NCBI RefSeq assembly: GCF_900258045.1
Contig: NZ_OGVD01000001.1
Location: 415,001-479,000, forward strand
Reading direction: 5' to 3'
DNA length: 64,000 nucleotides
Source: Sphingorhabdus sp. EL138
GTDB lineage: Bacteria > Pseudomonadota > Alphaproteobacteria > Sphingomonadales > Sphingomonadaceae
Shown: positions 44,882 through 56,900 of the stretch, one piece after another
How the letters are laid out: each line of letters opens with the position of its first letter
Numbering within the stretch: the first letter of the stretch is position 1
The notes under the pieces: model-generated
Told to the model about the DNA's origin: nothing
The model's input: only the letters and a program-made list of their open reading frames with translations
Database searches by the model: none
Made by a program: the position numbers and the translations under genes

Positions 44882-45151
44882 ATGCGATCATCGTCCATTC
44901 TCTTGACAACAGTCGCCTTCGCCATGCTGAGCGGCTGCGTCGCCAGCAAAATTGTAACCGCTCCGTTCAAGGCCGCCGGCACGGTCGTTGAAACTGCGGT
45001 GGATGCCACTACACAGACAGAGTCCGAGAGAGAAGAAGATCTCGGTCGCAAGGTGCTCGCGGAACGCAAACGGGAACGCGATGCCTGCCTTGAACAGGCC
45101 GATACCAAGGCAGAGCGTAAAGAGTGCAAGCGCGCTTATAAGGAAGACTAA
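44882..45151 (+). CDS. Small lipoprotein with charged C-terminal helix
   Basis: An 89-residue lipoprotein whose signal ends in MLSGC (Cys about 19). The mature part has an Ala/Thr-rich stretch and then a highly charged helix with two Cys (DACLEQADTKAERKECKRAY). AAGGAG lies before the ATG; the longer frame upstream overlaps galU and is rejected. Function unknown. Confidence 0.72.
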   Translation: MRSSSILLTTVAFAMLSGCVASKIVTAPFKAAGTVVETAVDATTQTESEREEDLGRKVLAERKRERDACLEQADTKAERKECKRAYKED

Positions 45152-45164
45152 AGCGGATCACCGA

Positions 45165-46205
45165 CTAGTTGGGTTCGCTTACCGCCAATAATGGCGGCGC
45201 ATATTTTCCTGCAACAGCCTCCACCGCCTGCATTTTTGCAATTTCCTCTTCAAATAATTTCACCCGTTTCTTCCAGCGATAATGGGTGGATGCAGAGAAA
45301 ATACCCTTGCCATGTTGCTTGCCATAGCGCGTCCAGAAACGGATTGCCGCTTTTGGATCATAGCCGGCATTAGCCATCAACCAGACTGATAACCGATCTG
45401 CCTCTATCTCTGCCGCCTTGATCCGCCCGGCACTCTTGCCAAATTGCCCGAAAAAGCCGCGATTGACCTTTTGTGCGTTCAGGCGTTCGCGGTGCTTCAG
45501 CAGGTTATGGGCCAGTTCATGAGCCGCGATTGCAGCGAGTTCATCATCATCCAGCACATATTCTGCTAGTGTTGATGAAATACTGACCATCTTTCCGTCG
45601 GCAGAAGCCTCGCGTTTGCCGCTGACCCGAATTTGAAACTGACTGGGACATGTCTCAACAGGCGCCAAGGTGATCATCTGATTGACGCCGCCCCTTTGCA
45701 CCACAAGCTCTGCCTGACCGTCGACACCCGCCTCCATCAACGTCGCTTTCACCGCCGCAATCCGTCGATATTCCGGCTTCTCCTTGGCCAGTTTTTCAGT
45801 ATCGACCGCAATATCCTGCACCGCTATCCCGTCAATGGCTTTCAGACCATCACCCGCTGCCAGTTCGGCGATGGCAGCCGGACTATCGGGAGCAACCGCG
45901 TTAATGGCGATCGGGCTAGTAAAACCAAAGGCAAATCGCGCCGTCGCTGGGTCGCCATATTGTTCGATATCATGCAGCAGGACACCCAGATGCGGGACGG
46001 TCTCTTTGCAAAATTCCGCGTTGGCCGAGACCAGTCGATAGCCGGTAGCATGCATGCGCTGGTCAAGCAGCTGCAAGGATTTAAGCGCCAGCACAGTTTG
46101 CGCATCCATCGCCTGACCTTCCGGTGACTCTGCTTTGCCTGACGCCGGTTGCACAGCCAGAGTGGCGATAGAAAGAAGGTATAGAGAGCGCACCATAGGC
46201 CTCAT
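45165..46205 (-). CDS. M48-family metalloprotease with a PDZ-like domain
   Basis: A 346-residue exported protein: signal peptide (about 1-24), a PDZ-like region (about 85-180) and an M48 peptidase domain with HELAH (H229, E230, H233) and the downstream EIEAD (266-270) that supplies the third zinc ligand. Relatives of this size act in periplasmic or envelope protein quality control. It directly follows the LysE-type gene (contiguous, 46205/46206). Confidence 0.85.
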   Translation of the reverse strand: MRPMVRSLYLLSIATLAVQPASGKAESPEGQAMDAQTVLALKSLQLLDQRMHATGYRLVSANAEFCKETVPHLGVLLHDIEQYGDPATARFAFGFTSPIAINAVAPDSPAAIAELAAGDGLKAIDGIAVQDIAVDTEKLAKEKPEYRRIAAVKATLMEAGVDGQAELVVQRGGVNQMITLAPVETCPSQFQIRVSGKREASADGKMVSISSTLAEYVLDDDELAAIAAHELAHNLLKHRERLNAQKVNRGFFGQFGKSAGRIKAAEIEADRLSVWLMANAGYDPKAAIRFWTRYGKQHGKGIFSASTHYRWKKRVKLFEEEIAKMQAVEAVAGKYAPPLLAVSEPN

Positions 46206-46886
46206 CTAACCGAACCCGCCTTTCACGCCGTTGAACGCCAGATCAATGCCGGCCTCTTCGAGATTCAGGAAGGCCATGACAAGCGCCACACAAACCAGGA
46301 CGGCGGCCGCCACATATTTGAAGATATCCTGTACCCGGTCGGCGTTGCCCAGGCTGCGCGCACGTGACGCCAGCGCCGCGTAGAAGGTCAGACCAGCCGT
46401 TTCGGTGAATATGGTCAGTCCAGCCAATATCCCGAACTGCACCCACAAATTACCAGCCGGGTCAACAAAGGGGGGGATGATGACGGTGTAAAAGAATAAC
46501 GCCTTGGGATTGGACATATGCACGGCCAAACCGCTCAGGAAACCGCGCTTGAACCCCTCTGCGGTGGCTGCGGAGCCGTTGAGATTCTGCCTTGCCCCGC
46601 GAAGCATGGCGATGCCCAACCAGGCCAGATAGGCCACCCCTAACCAACGCAGGACCGCATAGGCAGAAGGGAATGCCTGTATCATCGCGATCAAGCCAAA
46701 GGCGGTCAGCGCATACCAGATGAAGTTCCCAACGTTGATCCCGACAATTGGCCCGAGCGCGCCTCGCATACCCCCCTGCCGCCCCGCAGGCAGGGCGTGG
46801 CTGACCGTCACCATGGTCGCCGGCCCCGGCGTAAAACAGAAGGTGAGGTCGGTAATCAGGAAGAGCAGGATGGTTTCGAGCGGCAT
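46206..46886 (-). CDS. LysE-family amino-acid exporter
   Basis: A 226-residue membrane protein with the six-helix LysE/RhtB fold. The conserved N-terminal FCFTPGPATMVTVSHAL and the first-loop GGMRGALGP are present. It should export amino acids or related small compounds. It is the first gene of an operon with the M48 protease; 192 nt separate it from the LysR gene. Confidence 0.85.
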   Translation of the reverse strand: MPLETILLFLITDLTFCFTPGPATMVTVSHALPAGRQGGMRGALGPIVGINVGNFIWYALTAFGLIAMIQAFPSAYAVLRWLGVAYLAWLGIAMLRGARQNLNGSAATAEGFKRGFLSGLAVHMSNPKALFFYTVIIPPFVDPAGNLWVQFGILAGLTIFTETAGLTFYAALASRARSLGNADRVQDIFKYVAAAVLVCVALVMAFLNLEEAGIDLAFNGVKGGFG

Positions 46887-46896
46887 GGTCAGATAG

Positions 46897-46918
46897 GTTC
46901 ATCCATCTCAATATGAAC
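46897..46918. promoter_or_regulatory. Inverted repeat before the LysE-family gene
   Basis: GTTCAT (46897-46902) and ATGAAC (46913-46918) form a 6-bp dyad with a 10-bp spacer, starting about 11 nt before the ATG. Role unknown. Confidence 0.3.
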
Positions 46919-47078
46919 GGGTTTATGCAGTTTCGACACAGAATCGCCCAAAATTTTACACCCTGTTTTCCTGGCGACGAAAAGCGCCCATGCTGCCGAC
47001 CATCGCGCATCTGATATCTGGAAAACCATATAGGAACCGCTTGATGTAGGACAGTAGATTTTACCGTTGCCGCCGTGC

Positions 47079-47969
47079 TCAGCGAAGATGTTTTTTTAAA
47101 TGATTGATCAGCGCATTGACCCGAGCGGGGCGATGAGGCGATGGTGGCATCATCAGGTTGAGCGCTATCTCATTGAAGCTCCAGTCAGGCAATATGACCT
47201 CCAAAGCCCCGCTATCAATCGCGTCCTGGCATAAAAAGTCCGGCAGATAGCCAATGCCGCGACCGGCAATCAACGCCGGCAGCATGATATCACCGTTGTT
47301 ACTTCGGAACCGGCATCTGGGACGGACGGATGTTTTCTGTCCCTCCGGTCCTTTCATATTCCACATTTCCGGGTTGGGCACGTTGGAATAAAGAAAGCAA
47401 TCATGGTCTACGAGCTCTTCTGGCCTAGTCGGCGTACCGCGGCGTTTCAGATAGTCCGGCGATGCAATGCAATGAACCTTCATTCCGCGCAGGCGAACGA
47501 CACGCAAACTGCTATCCGGTAGCTCCGCGATACGAATGGCTACGTCAAAACCCTCTTCCACGAGATCAACCCGGGCATCGTTAAGCTGCACATCGACCGC
47601 TATCTCGGGATATTCACACATGAAATCGGCGATGACCGGTGCCAGATGGGACAGCCCAAAGCTGAGCGGCGCGGCTAACCGGATCTGTCCGCGCAGTAAA
47701 TGAGCAGTGTCGCGCGCAGCCTCCATCGCCGCCTCTCCATCCACTGCTATCGCCTGTGCGTATGGCAGTAGTGCTTTCCCCGCGGTGGAGAGGGATATTT
47801 TCCGGGAGGTGCGATGAAATAATACCGTGCCGAGCGACTCCTCCAATCGTGTAACGGCCTTGGACACTGTCGGCTTGGAGATCGCGAGTTCGTGGGCAAC
47901 GGCGGTAAAGCTGCCAAGCCGCGCCGCTGCTGCGAATATCGCCCATGCCTCAAAATCAGGAAGGTTCAT
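47079..47969 (-). CDS. LysR-family transcriptional regulator
   Basis: A 296-residue regulator with the N-terminal winged helix (residues 1-62, AISKPTVSKAVTRLEESLGT) and a type-2 periplasmic-binding-like effector domain (about 90-290). It is divergent from pirin and wrbA, the typical layout for a LysR regulator of its neighbours, likely responding to a quinone or aromatic compound. Confidence 0.88.
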   Translation of the reverse strand: MNLPDFEAWAIFAAAARLGSFTAVAHELAISKPTVSKAVTRLEESLGTVLFHRTSRKISLSTAGKALLPYAQAIAVDGEAAMEAARDTAHLLRGQIRLAAPLSFGLSHLAPVIADFMCEYPEIAVDVQLNDARVDLVEEGFDVAIRIAELPDSSLRVVRLRGMKVHCIASPDYLKRRGTPTRPEELVDHDCFLYSNVPNPEMWNMKGPEGQKTSVRPRCRFRSNNGDIMLPALIAGRGIGYLPDFLCQDAIDSGALEVILPDWSFNEIALNLMMPPSPHRPARVNALINHLKKHLR

Positions 47970-48117
47970 GACTGTCGTATTATATAATGATAGGAAACAA
48001 TCAATTTCTTTATATTCTATTTTAGAAACAAAAAAATCATCTTATCTCATTCTCAAGCACGACGGAAACGCCACCCGATAGGGAAAGCGGGGCCGACCGA
48101 AACACAGGAGAATGATT
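47970..48117. promoter_or_regulatory. AT-rich divergent region between lysR-type gene and pirin
   Basis: About 150 nt, strongly AT-rich. It contains the palindrome ATTATATAAT (47979-47988) and a TTTCT/AGAAA dyad (48005-48028), either of which could be part of a LysR-type T-N11-A site. Confidence 0.4.
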
Positions 48118-48834
48118 ATGATCGAGAAACGCACATTTGATGAACTGGCCCACGTCAATCACGACTGGCTGCAGGCTAGGCACCATTTTTCCTTTGGCCG
48201 TTATTGGGACCCCGCCCGCATGGGCTTTGGTCCGATCCGTGTCTGGAATGATGACGAGATCGCTGCCCAGACAGGGTTTCCGATGCATCCGCACGAAAAT
48301 ATGGAAATCATCACCTATGTCCGGGAAGGGGCGATTACCCATCGCGACTCTCTCGGCAATGAAGGTCGCACCGCCGCAGGCGATGTTCAGGTGATGAGCG
48401 CTGGCACCGGCGTGACCCACAGCGAATATAATCTGGAAGACGAGCAGACACAGCTTTTCCAGATCTGGATCGAACCCCGCGCACCGGGTGGTGATCCGCG
48501 CTGGGATGCGAAAGCCTTTCCCAAGGGCGAGCGTGCCGGGCAACTCGAAATATTAGCCAGCGGTTTTGACGAGGACATCGACAGCGGCGCTCTCATGATC
48601 CGCGCCGATGCCCGGCTCTATGGCGCAACGCTGAAAGCAGGGGCCGTGATCCGGCACGACGTCGCCAAAGACGGCCATGTCTATCTGGTCGCTTCGGCTG
48701 GCACATTGCGGGTCAATGGCGAAGAGATTGCTGCCCGTGATGCCCTGGCTATTCGAGACATGGAATCGCTTGATATCGAAGCATTGGAAGATGCGGAACT
48801 CGTCTTTGTCGAGGCTTTTGAACAGCACAACTAA
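48118..48834 (+). CDS. Pirin-family protein (probable quercetinase-like)
   Basis: A 238-residue bicupin. The metal-site residues of pirins/quercetinases (HPHENME and GVTHSEYN) are intact. I start at ATG 48118, which is 7 nt after AGGAG; ATG 48112 is too close. Some bacterial pirins oxidise flavonoids such as quercetin, others regulate by protein contact. It precedes wrbA, and the pair suggests detoxification of phenolic or quinone compounds. Confidence 0.87.
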   Translation: MIEKRTFDELAHVNHDWLQARHHFSFGRYWDPARMGFGPIRVWNDDEIAAQTGFPMHPHENMEIITYVREGAITHRDSLGNEGRTAAGDVQVMSAGTGVTHSEYNLEDEQTQLFQIWIEPRAPGGDPRWDAKAFPKGERAGQLEILASGFDEDIDSGALMIRADARLYGATLKAGAVIRHDVAKDGHVYLVASAGTLRVNGEEIAARDALAIRDMESLDIEALEDAELVFVEAFEQHN

Positions 48835-48846
48835 CACCCGCGAAGG

Positions 48847-48884
48847 AGGGGCGCTTGCATATCCCCTGAACCACGAGCGCCCCT
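48847..48884 (+). terminator. Hairpin between pirin and wrbA
   Basis: AGGGGCGC (48847-48854) pairs with GCGCCCCT (48877-48884) over a 22-nt loop. No T-run follows on the plus strand (TCACTT), so attenuation or mRNA processing is also possible. Confidence 0.45.
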
Positions 48885-48912
48885 TCACTTAAACTCAAAA
48901 AGGAGAATGAAA

Positions 48913-49512
48913 ATGACGAAGATACTGGTCCTATATTACTCATCCTATGGTCATGTAGATGCTCTGGCGCAGGCAATTGCAGACGGTGCGCGCGAGGCTG
49001 GTGCGGATGTGACCATCAGCCGCGTGCCGGAGTCCGTCCCACCAGAAGTGGCGCAGGCATCAGGTTTCAGCGCCAACGAAGAGCACCCTGTGATCGAACC
49101 CGACAGCTTGACTGACTATGATGGCATTATTGTTGGATCGCCAACCCGCTTTGGCCGCCTTTCAAGCCAGATGGCCTCCTTTTGGGATCGTACCGGCGGA
49201 CTATGGATGAAAGGTGCGCTTGTCGGAAAAGTCGGCGCTTCCTTTACCTCCACCGGCTCGCAACATGGCGGTCAGGAAACGACACAATATTCGATCCTAA
49301 GCAATCTGCTCCACCACGGGATGACGATTGTCGGTCTGGACTATGGCTTTGCCGGACAAATGAACAGCGAGGAAATCGTCGGTGGCTCCCCCTATGGCGC
49401 ATCGACAGTCGCCGGTGGTGACGGCAGCCGGACGCCACATCAAAACGATCTGGATGGCGCACGCTATCTGGGTGAGAAAGTGGCCCGGACAGCGGCCAAG
49501 CTGATCGCCTAA
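48913..49512 (+). CDS. wrbA: NAD(P)H:quinone oxidoreductase, type IV
   Basis: A 199-residue flavodoxin-fold enzyme, WrbA type. FMN phosphate loop [13 protein letters not shown]; the insertion [20 protein letters not shown] and the C-terminal [10 protein letters not shown] are typical. It reduces quinones by two electrons, avoiding semiquinone radicals. I start at ATG 48913 (AGGAG 7 nt upstream). Confidence 0.92.
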   Translation: MTKILVLYYSSYGHVDALAQAIADGAREAGADVTISRVPESVPPEVAQASGFSANEEHPVIEPDSLTDYDGIIVGSPTRFGRLSSQMASFWDRTGGLWMKGALVGKVGASFTSTGSQHGGQETTQYSILSNLLHHGMTIVGLDYGFAGQMNSEEIVGGSPYGASTVAGGDGSRTPHQNDLDGARYLGEKVARTAAKLIA

Positions 49513-49531
49513 AAAAACATTTTGGACACGA

Positions 49532-49566
49532 AAAAGCCCCGCCGGATCTTCTCCAGCGGGGCTTTT
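49532..49566. terminator. Bidirectional rho-independent terminator between wrbA and rpoC
   Basis: AAAAGCCCCGC (49532-49542) pairs with GCGGGGCTTTT (49556-49566): a GC-rich stem with A-tract upstream and T-tract downstream, so it can serve both wrbA and the convergent rpoBC transcript. Confidence 0.88.
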
Positions 49567-49590
49567 GCTTTTCATACAAAGAGCGAGAAG

Positions 49591-52500
49591 TTATTTTTCC
49601 TCGTCACCCGTTTCGACCGGAGCCTCTTCAACCGCAACGTCCGCTGCTGGCGCTTCTTCTGCGGCTGGCGCATCGAACACTTCTTCCGCAGCAGGAGCCA
49701 CAGCCGCTGCTTCTTCCGCTTTCAGATCATCGGCAGCAGCCATGGCATCAGCAATTTTCTGCTGTTGCGCCCGGAGCGCAGCGTCACGGCCGGTGGCCGC
49801 AATCCGTGCCCGGTTCATGCCAGCACCCGTACCAGCCGGGATCAAACGTCCAACAATCACGTTTTCTTTCAGACCGATGAGCGAGTCCTTCTTGCCTTCG
49901 ACAGCCGCCTGGGTCAGCACCCGGGTGGTTTCCTGGAAAGAAGCCGCTGAGATGAACGACCGTGTCTGCAGGCTCGCCTTGGTGATGCCCAAGAGAACCG
50001 GCTTACCTTCGGCAGGAACCTGCTTCTTGGTCAGCTTCGCATTATATTCGAGCATCTCTTCCAGATCGACCTGTTCGCCGGGAAGAAGCGTTGTGTCGCC
50101 GCCATTGGTGATTTCAACTTTCTGCAGCATCTGACGAACAATCGTCTCGATATGCTTGTCGTTGATTTTCACGCCCTGCAGACGATAGACTTCCTGAATT
50201 TCCGCAACCAGATATTCAGCCAACGCTTCCACGCCCAAGACCTCAAGAATATCATGCGGATCAGGCGAACCGGAAACGAGGTTATCGCCCTTCTTCACGA
50301 AGTCGCCTTCCTGAACGTCGATGACTTTCGTCTTCGGCACCAGATATTCTACTGGTTCGCCTTCCTCGGGAACAATCGCGATCTTACGCTTGGCCTTATA
50401 GTCGCGCAGATATTCGACGCGGCCAGAAACCTTCGCAATGATTGAATTGTCTTTCGGAATACGTGCTTCGAACAACTCGGCAACACGTGGCAGACCACCG
50501 GTAATATCACGGGTCTTCGCAGCTTCGCGAGAAACACGTGCGATCACGTCACCAGCAACCACTTCCTGACCATCGGTCACGGAGAGTGTGGCGCCATTGG
50601 CCAGCATATACCGGCCAGCTTCACCGCTCTCGCTATCAAGCAGGGTCAAGCGCGGACGCAGATCCTCTTTGTTAGCGCCGCGGCCCGATGCACGATACTC
50701 GGTGATCACACGCTGTGCGATACCGGTTGCTTCATCGGTCTGCTCGGTCATCGTTTTGCCTTCGATGACGTCCTGATACTTGATGACACCCGGTTTCTCG
50801 GTAATCATCGGCATGGTGAATGGATCCCATTCGGCCAGACGATCGCCCAGTTTGACCTTCTGGCCATCCTTGACCAGCAGGCTGGTACCATATGGAAGTT
50901 TGTCAGCACTGCGCTCACGCCCTTCATCATCGATAACCGCGATTTCACCGGAGCGAGCGAGCGACAGGAACCGTCCGTTCTTGTCTTCGATCACCGGCAT
51001 GTCACGATATTGCACCGTACCTTCGGCCACAGCTTCCAGATTGCTCTGCTCGTTAAGCTGTGCCGCACCGCCGATGTGGAAGGTCCGCATCGTCAGCTGC
51101 GTGCCTGGCTCACCGATGGACTGTGCCGCGATAACGCCAACAGCCTCACCGATATTCACCGGTGTACCGCGAGCAAGGTCACGGCCATAACAGGTCGCAC
51201 AAACGCCCATTTTGGATTCGCAAACCAATGGCGAACGAATGCGTGCGGATTGGATACCGAGCTCTTCGATCACCTTGATGGCTGCTTCGTCCAGCAATGT
51301 GCCGGCCTTGATCACGACGCTATCGTCTTTGCTGTCAACAATATCTTCAGCCATGGTCCGGCCCAGGATACGTTCGCCAAGCGATGCGATAACCGAACCA
51401 CCCTGGACGATGGCTTTCATCTCCAGTGCATTTTCGGTGCCGCAATCATTTTCGACAATCGTACAGTCCTGCGAAACGTCCACCAGACGCCGCGTCAGAT
51501 AACCGGAGTTAGCGGTTTTCAGAGCGGTATCGGCGAGACCTTTACGCGCACCGTGGGTCGAGTTGAAATATTCGAGAACCGTCAGGCCTTCTTTAAAGTT
51601 CGAGATAATCGGTGTTTCAATAATCTCGCCCGAAGGTTTGGCCATCAGTCCGCGCATACCGCCCAGCTGCTTCATCTGGGCTGGGCTACCACGGGCGCCA
51701 GAGTGGCTCATCATATAGATGGCGTTAATCTGACGCTCACGGCCATGTTCGTCCTCTGGCGTCGCCGCCAGCTCGTCCATCATGGCGTTCGCCACCTGAT
51801 CACCGCAACGGCTCCAGGCGTCGATCACTTTGTTATATTTTTCCTGCTGCGTGATCAGACCATCTTGATATTGCTGTTCATAGTCAGCAACCAAAGCGCG
51901 GGTCTCTTCAACCGTTGCATCTTTCGAGTCCGGAATGATCATATCATCCTTACCGAAGGAAATACCGGCCTTACACGCGTGGCGGAAACCAAGATCCATG
52001 ATCGCATCCGCGAACAGCACCGTGTCTTTCTGGCCCGTGTGACGGTAAACCTGGTCAATCACGTCGCCGACCTCTTTCTTGGTCAGCAAGCGGTTCACAA
52101 TGTCGAACGGAACCTTGTGTGATTTCGGCAGACATTCCGCAATCAGCAAACGGCCCGGTGTGGTTTCGAAACGCTTGAGGACAGGTTTGCCTTCCTCATC
52201 GGTTTGCGGAACCCGGGTGGTGATTTTGGAGTGCAAAGTCACCGCACCAATTTCCAGCGCCTGATGCACTTCAGCCATATCGGCCAGCATCATGCCCTCG
52301 CCTGGCTCGCCTTTGCGATCCATGGTGAGGTAATAGATGCCGAGAACCATATCCTGCGAAGGAACAATGATCGGTTTACCGTTGGCTGGTGACAGGATGT
52401 TGTTGGTCGACATCATCAGGACACGTGCTTCCAGCTGCGCCTCAAGGCTCAGTGGAACATGGACAGCCATTTGGTCACCGTCAAAGTCGGCGTTAAACGC

Positions 52501-53868
52501 TGAACAGACGAGCGGGTGAAGCTGGATCGCTTTACCTTCGATCAAGACCGGCTCAAATGCCTGAATGCCCAAACGGTGAAGTGTCGGTGCGCGGTTCAGC
52601 ATAACAGGATGCTCGCGGATCACTTCTTCAAGGATGTCCCAGACTTCCTTGCGCTCTTTCTCGACCCATTTCTTGGCCTGTTTGAGCGTCATCGATAGGC
52701 CCTTGGCGTCGAGGCGCGCGTAGATAAATGGCTTGAACAATTCCAAGGCCATTTTCTTCGGCAGACCGCACTGGTGCAATTTCAGTTCAGGGCCGGTCAC
52801 GATAACCGAACGACCGGAATAGTCGACGCGTTTACCCAACAGATTTTGACGGAAACGACCCTGCTTGCCTTTCAGCATATCGGACAGGGATTTCAGCGGA
52901 CGCTTGTTCGCGCCGGTGATGGTACGACCACGACGGCCGTTGTCGAACAGCGCGTCAACAGATTCCTGCAACATGCGCTTTTCGTTGCGGACAATGATGT
53001 CCGGCGCGCGCAGTTCCATCAGGCGTTTCAAACGGTTGTTCCGATTAATAACCCGCCGATAGAGATCGTTGAGATCGGACGTTGCAAAACGGCCACCATC
53101 CAGCGGCACCAGTGGGCGCAGCTCTGGCGGGATCACTGGAATGATTTCGAGGATCATCCATTCCGGCTTGTTCCCGGATTCAATGAAGCTTTCGACAACC
53201 TTGAGGCGCTTGATGATCTTCTTGGGTTTCAACGTCGACTTGGTCGTCGCCAGCTCTTCCATCAGATCTTCTTTTTCACGCTCCAGATCGAGGTCCTGCA
53301 ACATGATCTTGACGGCTTCCGCACCGATGCCGGCAGAGAAAGCGTCCTCGCCATATTCATCCTGCGCTTCAAGCATCTCGTCTTCGGTCAGCAGCTGGAA
53401 TTTTTCCAGCGGCGTCAGACCGGGTTCGATAACCACATAGCTTTCGAAATAAAGCACTCGCTCGAGCTGCTTGAGCTGCATGTCGAGCAAAAGTCCGATG
53501 CGGCTTGGCAATGATTTCAGGAACCAGATATGCGCGACGGGAGCAGCCAGGTCGATATGACCCATGCGCTCACGGCGAACCTTGGTTACTGTGACTTCGA
53601 CACCGCATTTCTCGCAGACAATGCCTTTATATTTCATGCGCTTATATTTACCGCACAGGCATTCGTAATCTTTGACAGGACCAAAGATACGCGCACAGAA
53701 CAGGCCGTCACGCTCTGGCTTGAACGTCCGGTAGTTGATCGTTTCCGGCTTTTTAATTTCACCGAATGACCAGCTGCGGATACGCTCTGGTGAAGCAAGG
53801 CCGATTTGAATCTGGTCAAATGTTTCCGGCTTTGCGATCGGATTTGCGAAATTTGTTACTTGGTTCAT
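49591..53868 (-). CDS. rpoC: DNA-directed RNA polymerase subunit beta'
   Basis: A 1425-residue beta' subunit. The N-terminal zinc finger keeps C70, C72, C85 and C88. The catalytic magnesium triad is in NADFDGDQ (459-466: D461, D463, D465). The trigger loop and bridge helix regions are conserved. An Ala/Glu-rich, disordered C-terminal tail follows residue about 1370. It lies 65 nt downstream of rpoB, on the same transcript. Confidence 0.97.
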   Translation of the reverse strand: MNQVTNFANPIAKPETFDQIQIGLASPERIRSWSFGEIKKPETINYRTFKPERDGLFCARIFGPVKDYECLCGKYKRMKYKGIVCEKCGVEVTVTKVRRERMGHIDLAAPVAHIWFLKSLPSRIGLLLDMQLKQLERVLYFESYVVIEPGLTPLEKFQLLTEDEMLEAQDEYGEDAFSAGIGAEAVKIMLQDLDLEREKEDLMEELATTKSTLKPKKIIKRLKVVESFIESGNKPEWMILEIIPVIPPELRPLVPLDGGRFATSDLNDLYRRVINRNNRLKRLMELRAPDIIVRNEKRMLQESVDALFDNGRRGRTITGANKRPLKSLSDMLKGKQGRFRQNLLGKRVDYSGRSVIVTGPELKLHQCGLPKKMALELFKPFIYARLDAKGLSMTLKQAKKWVEKERKEVWDILEEVIREHPVMLNRAPTLHRLGIQAFEPVLIEGKAIQLHPLVCSAFNADFDGDQMAVHVPLSLEAQLEARVLMMSTNNILSPANGKPIIVPSQDMVLGIYYLTMDRKGEPGEGMMLADMAEVHQALEIGAVTLHSKITTRVPQTDEEGKPVLKRFETTPGRLLIAECLPKSHKVPFDIVNRLLTKKEVGDVIDQVYRHTGQKDTVLFADAIMDLGFRHACKAGISFGKDDMIIPDSKDATVEETRALVADYEQQYQDGLITQQEKYNKVIDAWSRCGDQVANAMMDELAATPEDEHGRERQINAIYMMSHSGARGSPAQMKQLGGMRGLMAKPSGEIIETPIISNFKEGLTVLEYFNSTHGARKGLADTALKTANSGYLTRRLVDVSQDCTIVENDCGTENALEMKAIVQGGSVIASLGERILGRTMAEDIVDSKDDSVVIKAGTLLDEAAIKVIEELGIQSARIRSPLVCESKMGVCATCYGRDLARGTPVNIGEAVGVIAAQSIGEPGTQLTMRTFHIGGAAQLNEQSNLEAVAEGTVQYRDMPVIEDKNGRFLSLARSGEIAVIDDEGRERSADKLPYGTSLLVKDGQKVKLGDRLAEWDPFTMPMITEKPGVIKYQDVIEGKTMTEQTDEATGIAQRVITEYRASGRGANKEDLRPRLTLLDSESGEAGRYMLANGATLSVTDGQEVVAGDVIARVSREAAKTRDITGGLPRVAELFEARIPKDNSIIAKVSGRVEYLRDYKAKRKIAIVPEEGEPVEYLVPKTKVIDVQEGDFVKKGDNLVSGSPDPHDILEVLGVEALAEYLVAEIQEVYRLQGVKINDKHIETIVRQMLQKVEITNGGDTTLLPGEQVDLEEMLEYNAKLTKKQVPAEGKPVLLGITKASLQTRSFISAASFQETTRVLTQAAVEGKKDSLIGLKENVIVGRLIPAGTGAGMNRARIAATGRDAALRAQQQKIADAMAAADDLKAEEAAAVAPAAEEVFDAPAAEEAPAADVAVEEAPVETGDEEK

Positions 53869-53933
53869 ATTCTATTCCTTCGGGGCCTTAGCCCAAAATT
53901 TGAAATGCTGGGAAGAGTGAGACGTTACCCGCC

Positions 53934-56900
53934 TTACTCCGCCGCAATCGCTACACCGTCATCATCATCGTCTTCATCTTCGTCACCGAAGCTGGAGAGT
54001 TCGACATTGAGACCAAGCGAACGCATTTCCTTGACCAGAACGTTAAAGCTTTCAGGCACACCGGCTTCGAAAGTATCGTCGCCTTTGACGATCGCTTCGT
54101 AAACCTTGGTCCGTCCGATCACGTCATCCGATTTGACCGTCAGCATTTCCTGCAGCGTGTAAGCCGCACCATATGCCTGCAGTGCCCAGACTTCCATTTC
54201 CCCGAAGCGCTGTCCGCCGAACTGGGCTTTACCGCCCAGAGGCTGCTGCGTAACGAGAGAATATGGTCCGATCGAACGGGCGTGGATCTTGTCGTCAACC
54301 AGGTGATGCAGTTTGAGCATATAGATATAGCCCACTGTCACCTTACGGTCGAACTTGTCTCCGGTCCGTCCGTCAAACAGGTTGACCTGACCGCTCCGAT
54401 CCAATCCAGCAAGTTCCAGCATGTCGGAAACATCGCTTTCATGCGCACCATCAAACACCGGCGTTCCCATCGGAACACCATTGCGCAAGTGACCAACCAT
54501 CTCGACAATCTCGGACGGCTCACGGGCATCAATATCTTCGTGATATTGCTCGCCATAAATGGTCTTGAGCCGCTCTTTCACCGCATCGGGCGGTGCTGCC
54601 GCCTGTGGATCGGGATTAGCCAGCTTCCATTCTTCGAGCGCTTTCGTCACCTGCTCGCCCAGACCACGTGCGGCCCAGCCCAAGTGAGTTTCGAAAATCT
54701 GGCCGACGTTCATACGTGATGGCACACCCAATGGGTTCAGCACGATATCAACCGGCGTTCCGTCTTCCAGGAACGGCATATCTTCTTGCGGAAGAATGCG
54801 GGAGATAACCCCTTTGTTTCCGTGACGGCCAGCCATTTTGTCACCAGGCTGCAACTTGCGTTTCACAGCGACAAAGACCTTGACCATTTTCAGGACGCCA
54901 GGAGACAGTTCGTCACCACGTTCCAGCTTCTCACGGCGATCTTCGAAACGTTCGTTAATTTCCTTGATCGCTTCGTCATATTGACCGCGGGTTGCTTCGA
55001 AGTCGGATTGAACCTTGTCATCCTTCACCGCGATTTTCCACCAGTCGGCATTGTCCAGTTCGGACAGGCTTTCGGCGGTAATCTCTGCGCCCTTCTTCAT
55101 CGGCTTAGGCGCGGAAGTCGCAGTTTGGCCGATCAGCATGTCTTTCAAGCTGTTGAAGGTTGCACGGTTCAGAATGGCGCGCTCGTCATCACGGTCTTTC
55201 GTGAAGCGCGAAATTTCTTCGCGTTCAATAGCCAGCGCCCGCTCGTCCTTGTCGATGCCGTGGCGGTTAAACACACGAACCTCGACGACGGTCCCTGCAA
55301 CGCCCGGAGGCAGACGCAGCGACGTGTCACGAACATCGGAAGCTTTTTCACCGAAGATCGCGCGGAGAAGCTTTTCTTCCGGCGTCATTGGGCTTTCACC
55401 CTTAGGCGTGATCTTACCGACAAGAATATCGCCCGGCTCGATTTCAGCACCGATATAAACGATACCCGCTTCGTCGAGGTTGCGCAGCGCTTCCTCTCCG
55501 ACATTCGGAATATCGCGGGTAATATCTTCAGGACCCAGTTTCGTATCGCGGGCCATGACTTCAAATTCTTCGATATGGATCGAAGTGAAGACATCGTCTT
55601 TCACGATACGCTCGGAAATGAGGATACTATCTTCGTAGTTATAACCATTCCAGGGCATGAAGGCGACGAGGCTGTTTTTACCCAGTGCCAATTCACCCAT
55701 ATCAGTGGATGGACCGTCGGCCAGCGTATCACCTTCCTGAACAATATCGCCCACTTTCACCAGCGGACGCTGGTTGATGCAGGTGTTCTGGTTGGAACGC
55801 TGGAACTTCTGGAGGGTGTAGATGTCGACGCCGGACTTGCCTGCTTCGACGTCGCCCTTTGCGCGTATGACAATCCGCGTCGCATCGACCTGATCGACAA
55901 TACCGCCGCGGCGGGCCGCAATCGCTGCGCCACTATCGCGAGCCACGGTTTCCTCCATACCGGTTCCGACAAATGGTGCCTCTGCTTTCACAAGCGGCAC
56001 AGCCTGTCGTTGCATGTTCGATCCCATCAGGGCGCGGTTGGCGTCATCGTTTTCCAGGAACGGGATGAGCGAGGCTGCAACAGACACAAGCTGTTTCGGC
56101 GAAACGTCCATCAGGGTGATGTGATCGCGCGGAGCGATCAAAAATTCACCCGCTTCACGCGCCGAGACCAGCTCTTCAACAAAGCTGCCATCTGCATTGA
56201 GATCAGCATTGGCTTGAGCCACCGTATGCTTTTGCTCTTCCATCGCGGAGAGATAGACCACTTCATCGGTGACCTTGCCGTCCTTGATCTGGCGATAAGG
56301 CGTTTCGATAAAGCCATATTTGTTCACACGGCTGAACGATGCCAGCGAGTTGATCAGACCAATGTTCGGACCCTCCGGCGTTTCAATCGGACAGATACGA
56401 CCATAATGGGTTGGGTGTACGTCGCGGACTTCGAAGCCGGCACGCTCACGCGTCAGACCGCCGGGCCCAAGCGCCGATACGCGGCGTTTATGGGTGACTT
56501 CCGAAAGCGGGTTGGTCTGATCCATAAACTGAGAGAGCTGCGAGCTACCAAAGAACTCACGAACGGTTGCAACAGCTGGCTTGGCGTTGATCAGATCGTT
56601 CGGCATCACGGTGGACACGTCAACGCTGGACATGCGTTCTTTAACCGCACGCTCCATACGCAGCAGGCCAACACGATATTGGTTTTCCAGAAGCTCTCCA
56701 ACCGAACGTACACGCCGGTTCCCAAGGTTATCGATATCATCAACTTCGCCCTTGCCGTCTTTCAGATCGACCAGAGTTTTGACGACGGCCAAAATATCTT
56801 CTTTGCGAAGAACTGTGTAGTCGTCCGGCGCATCAAGATCGAGGCGCATATTGAGTTTCACACGACCAACGGCGGAAAGGTCATAGCGCTCAGGGTCAAA

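Noticed and set aside
51010-52122. A 370-codon frame antisense to rpoC
   Set aside because: Shadow of rpoC caused by codon bias; no recognisable domains.
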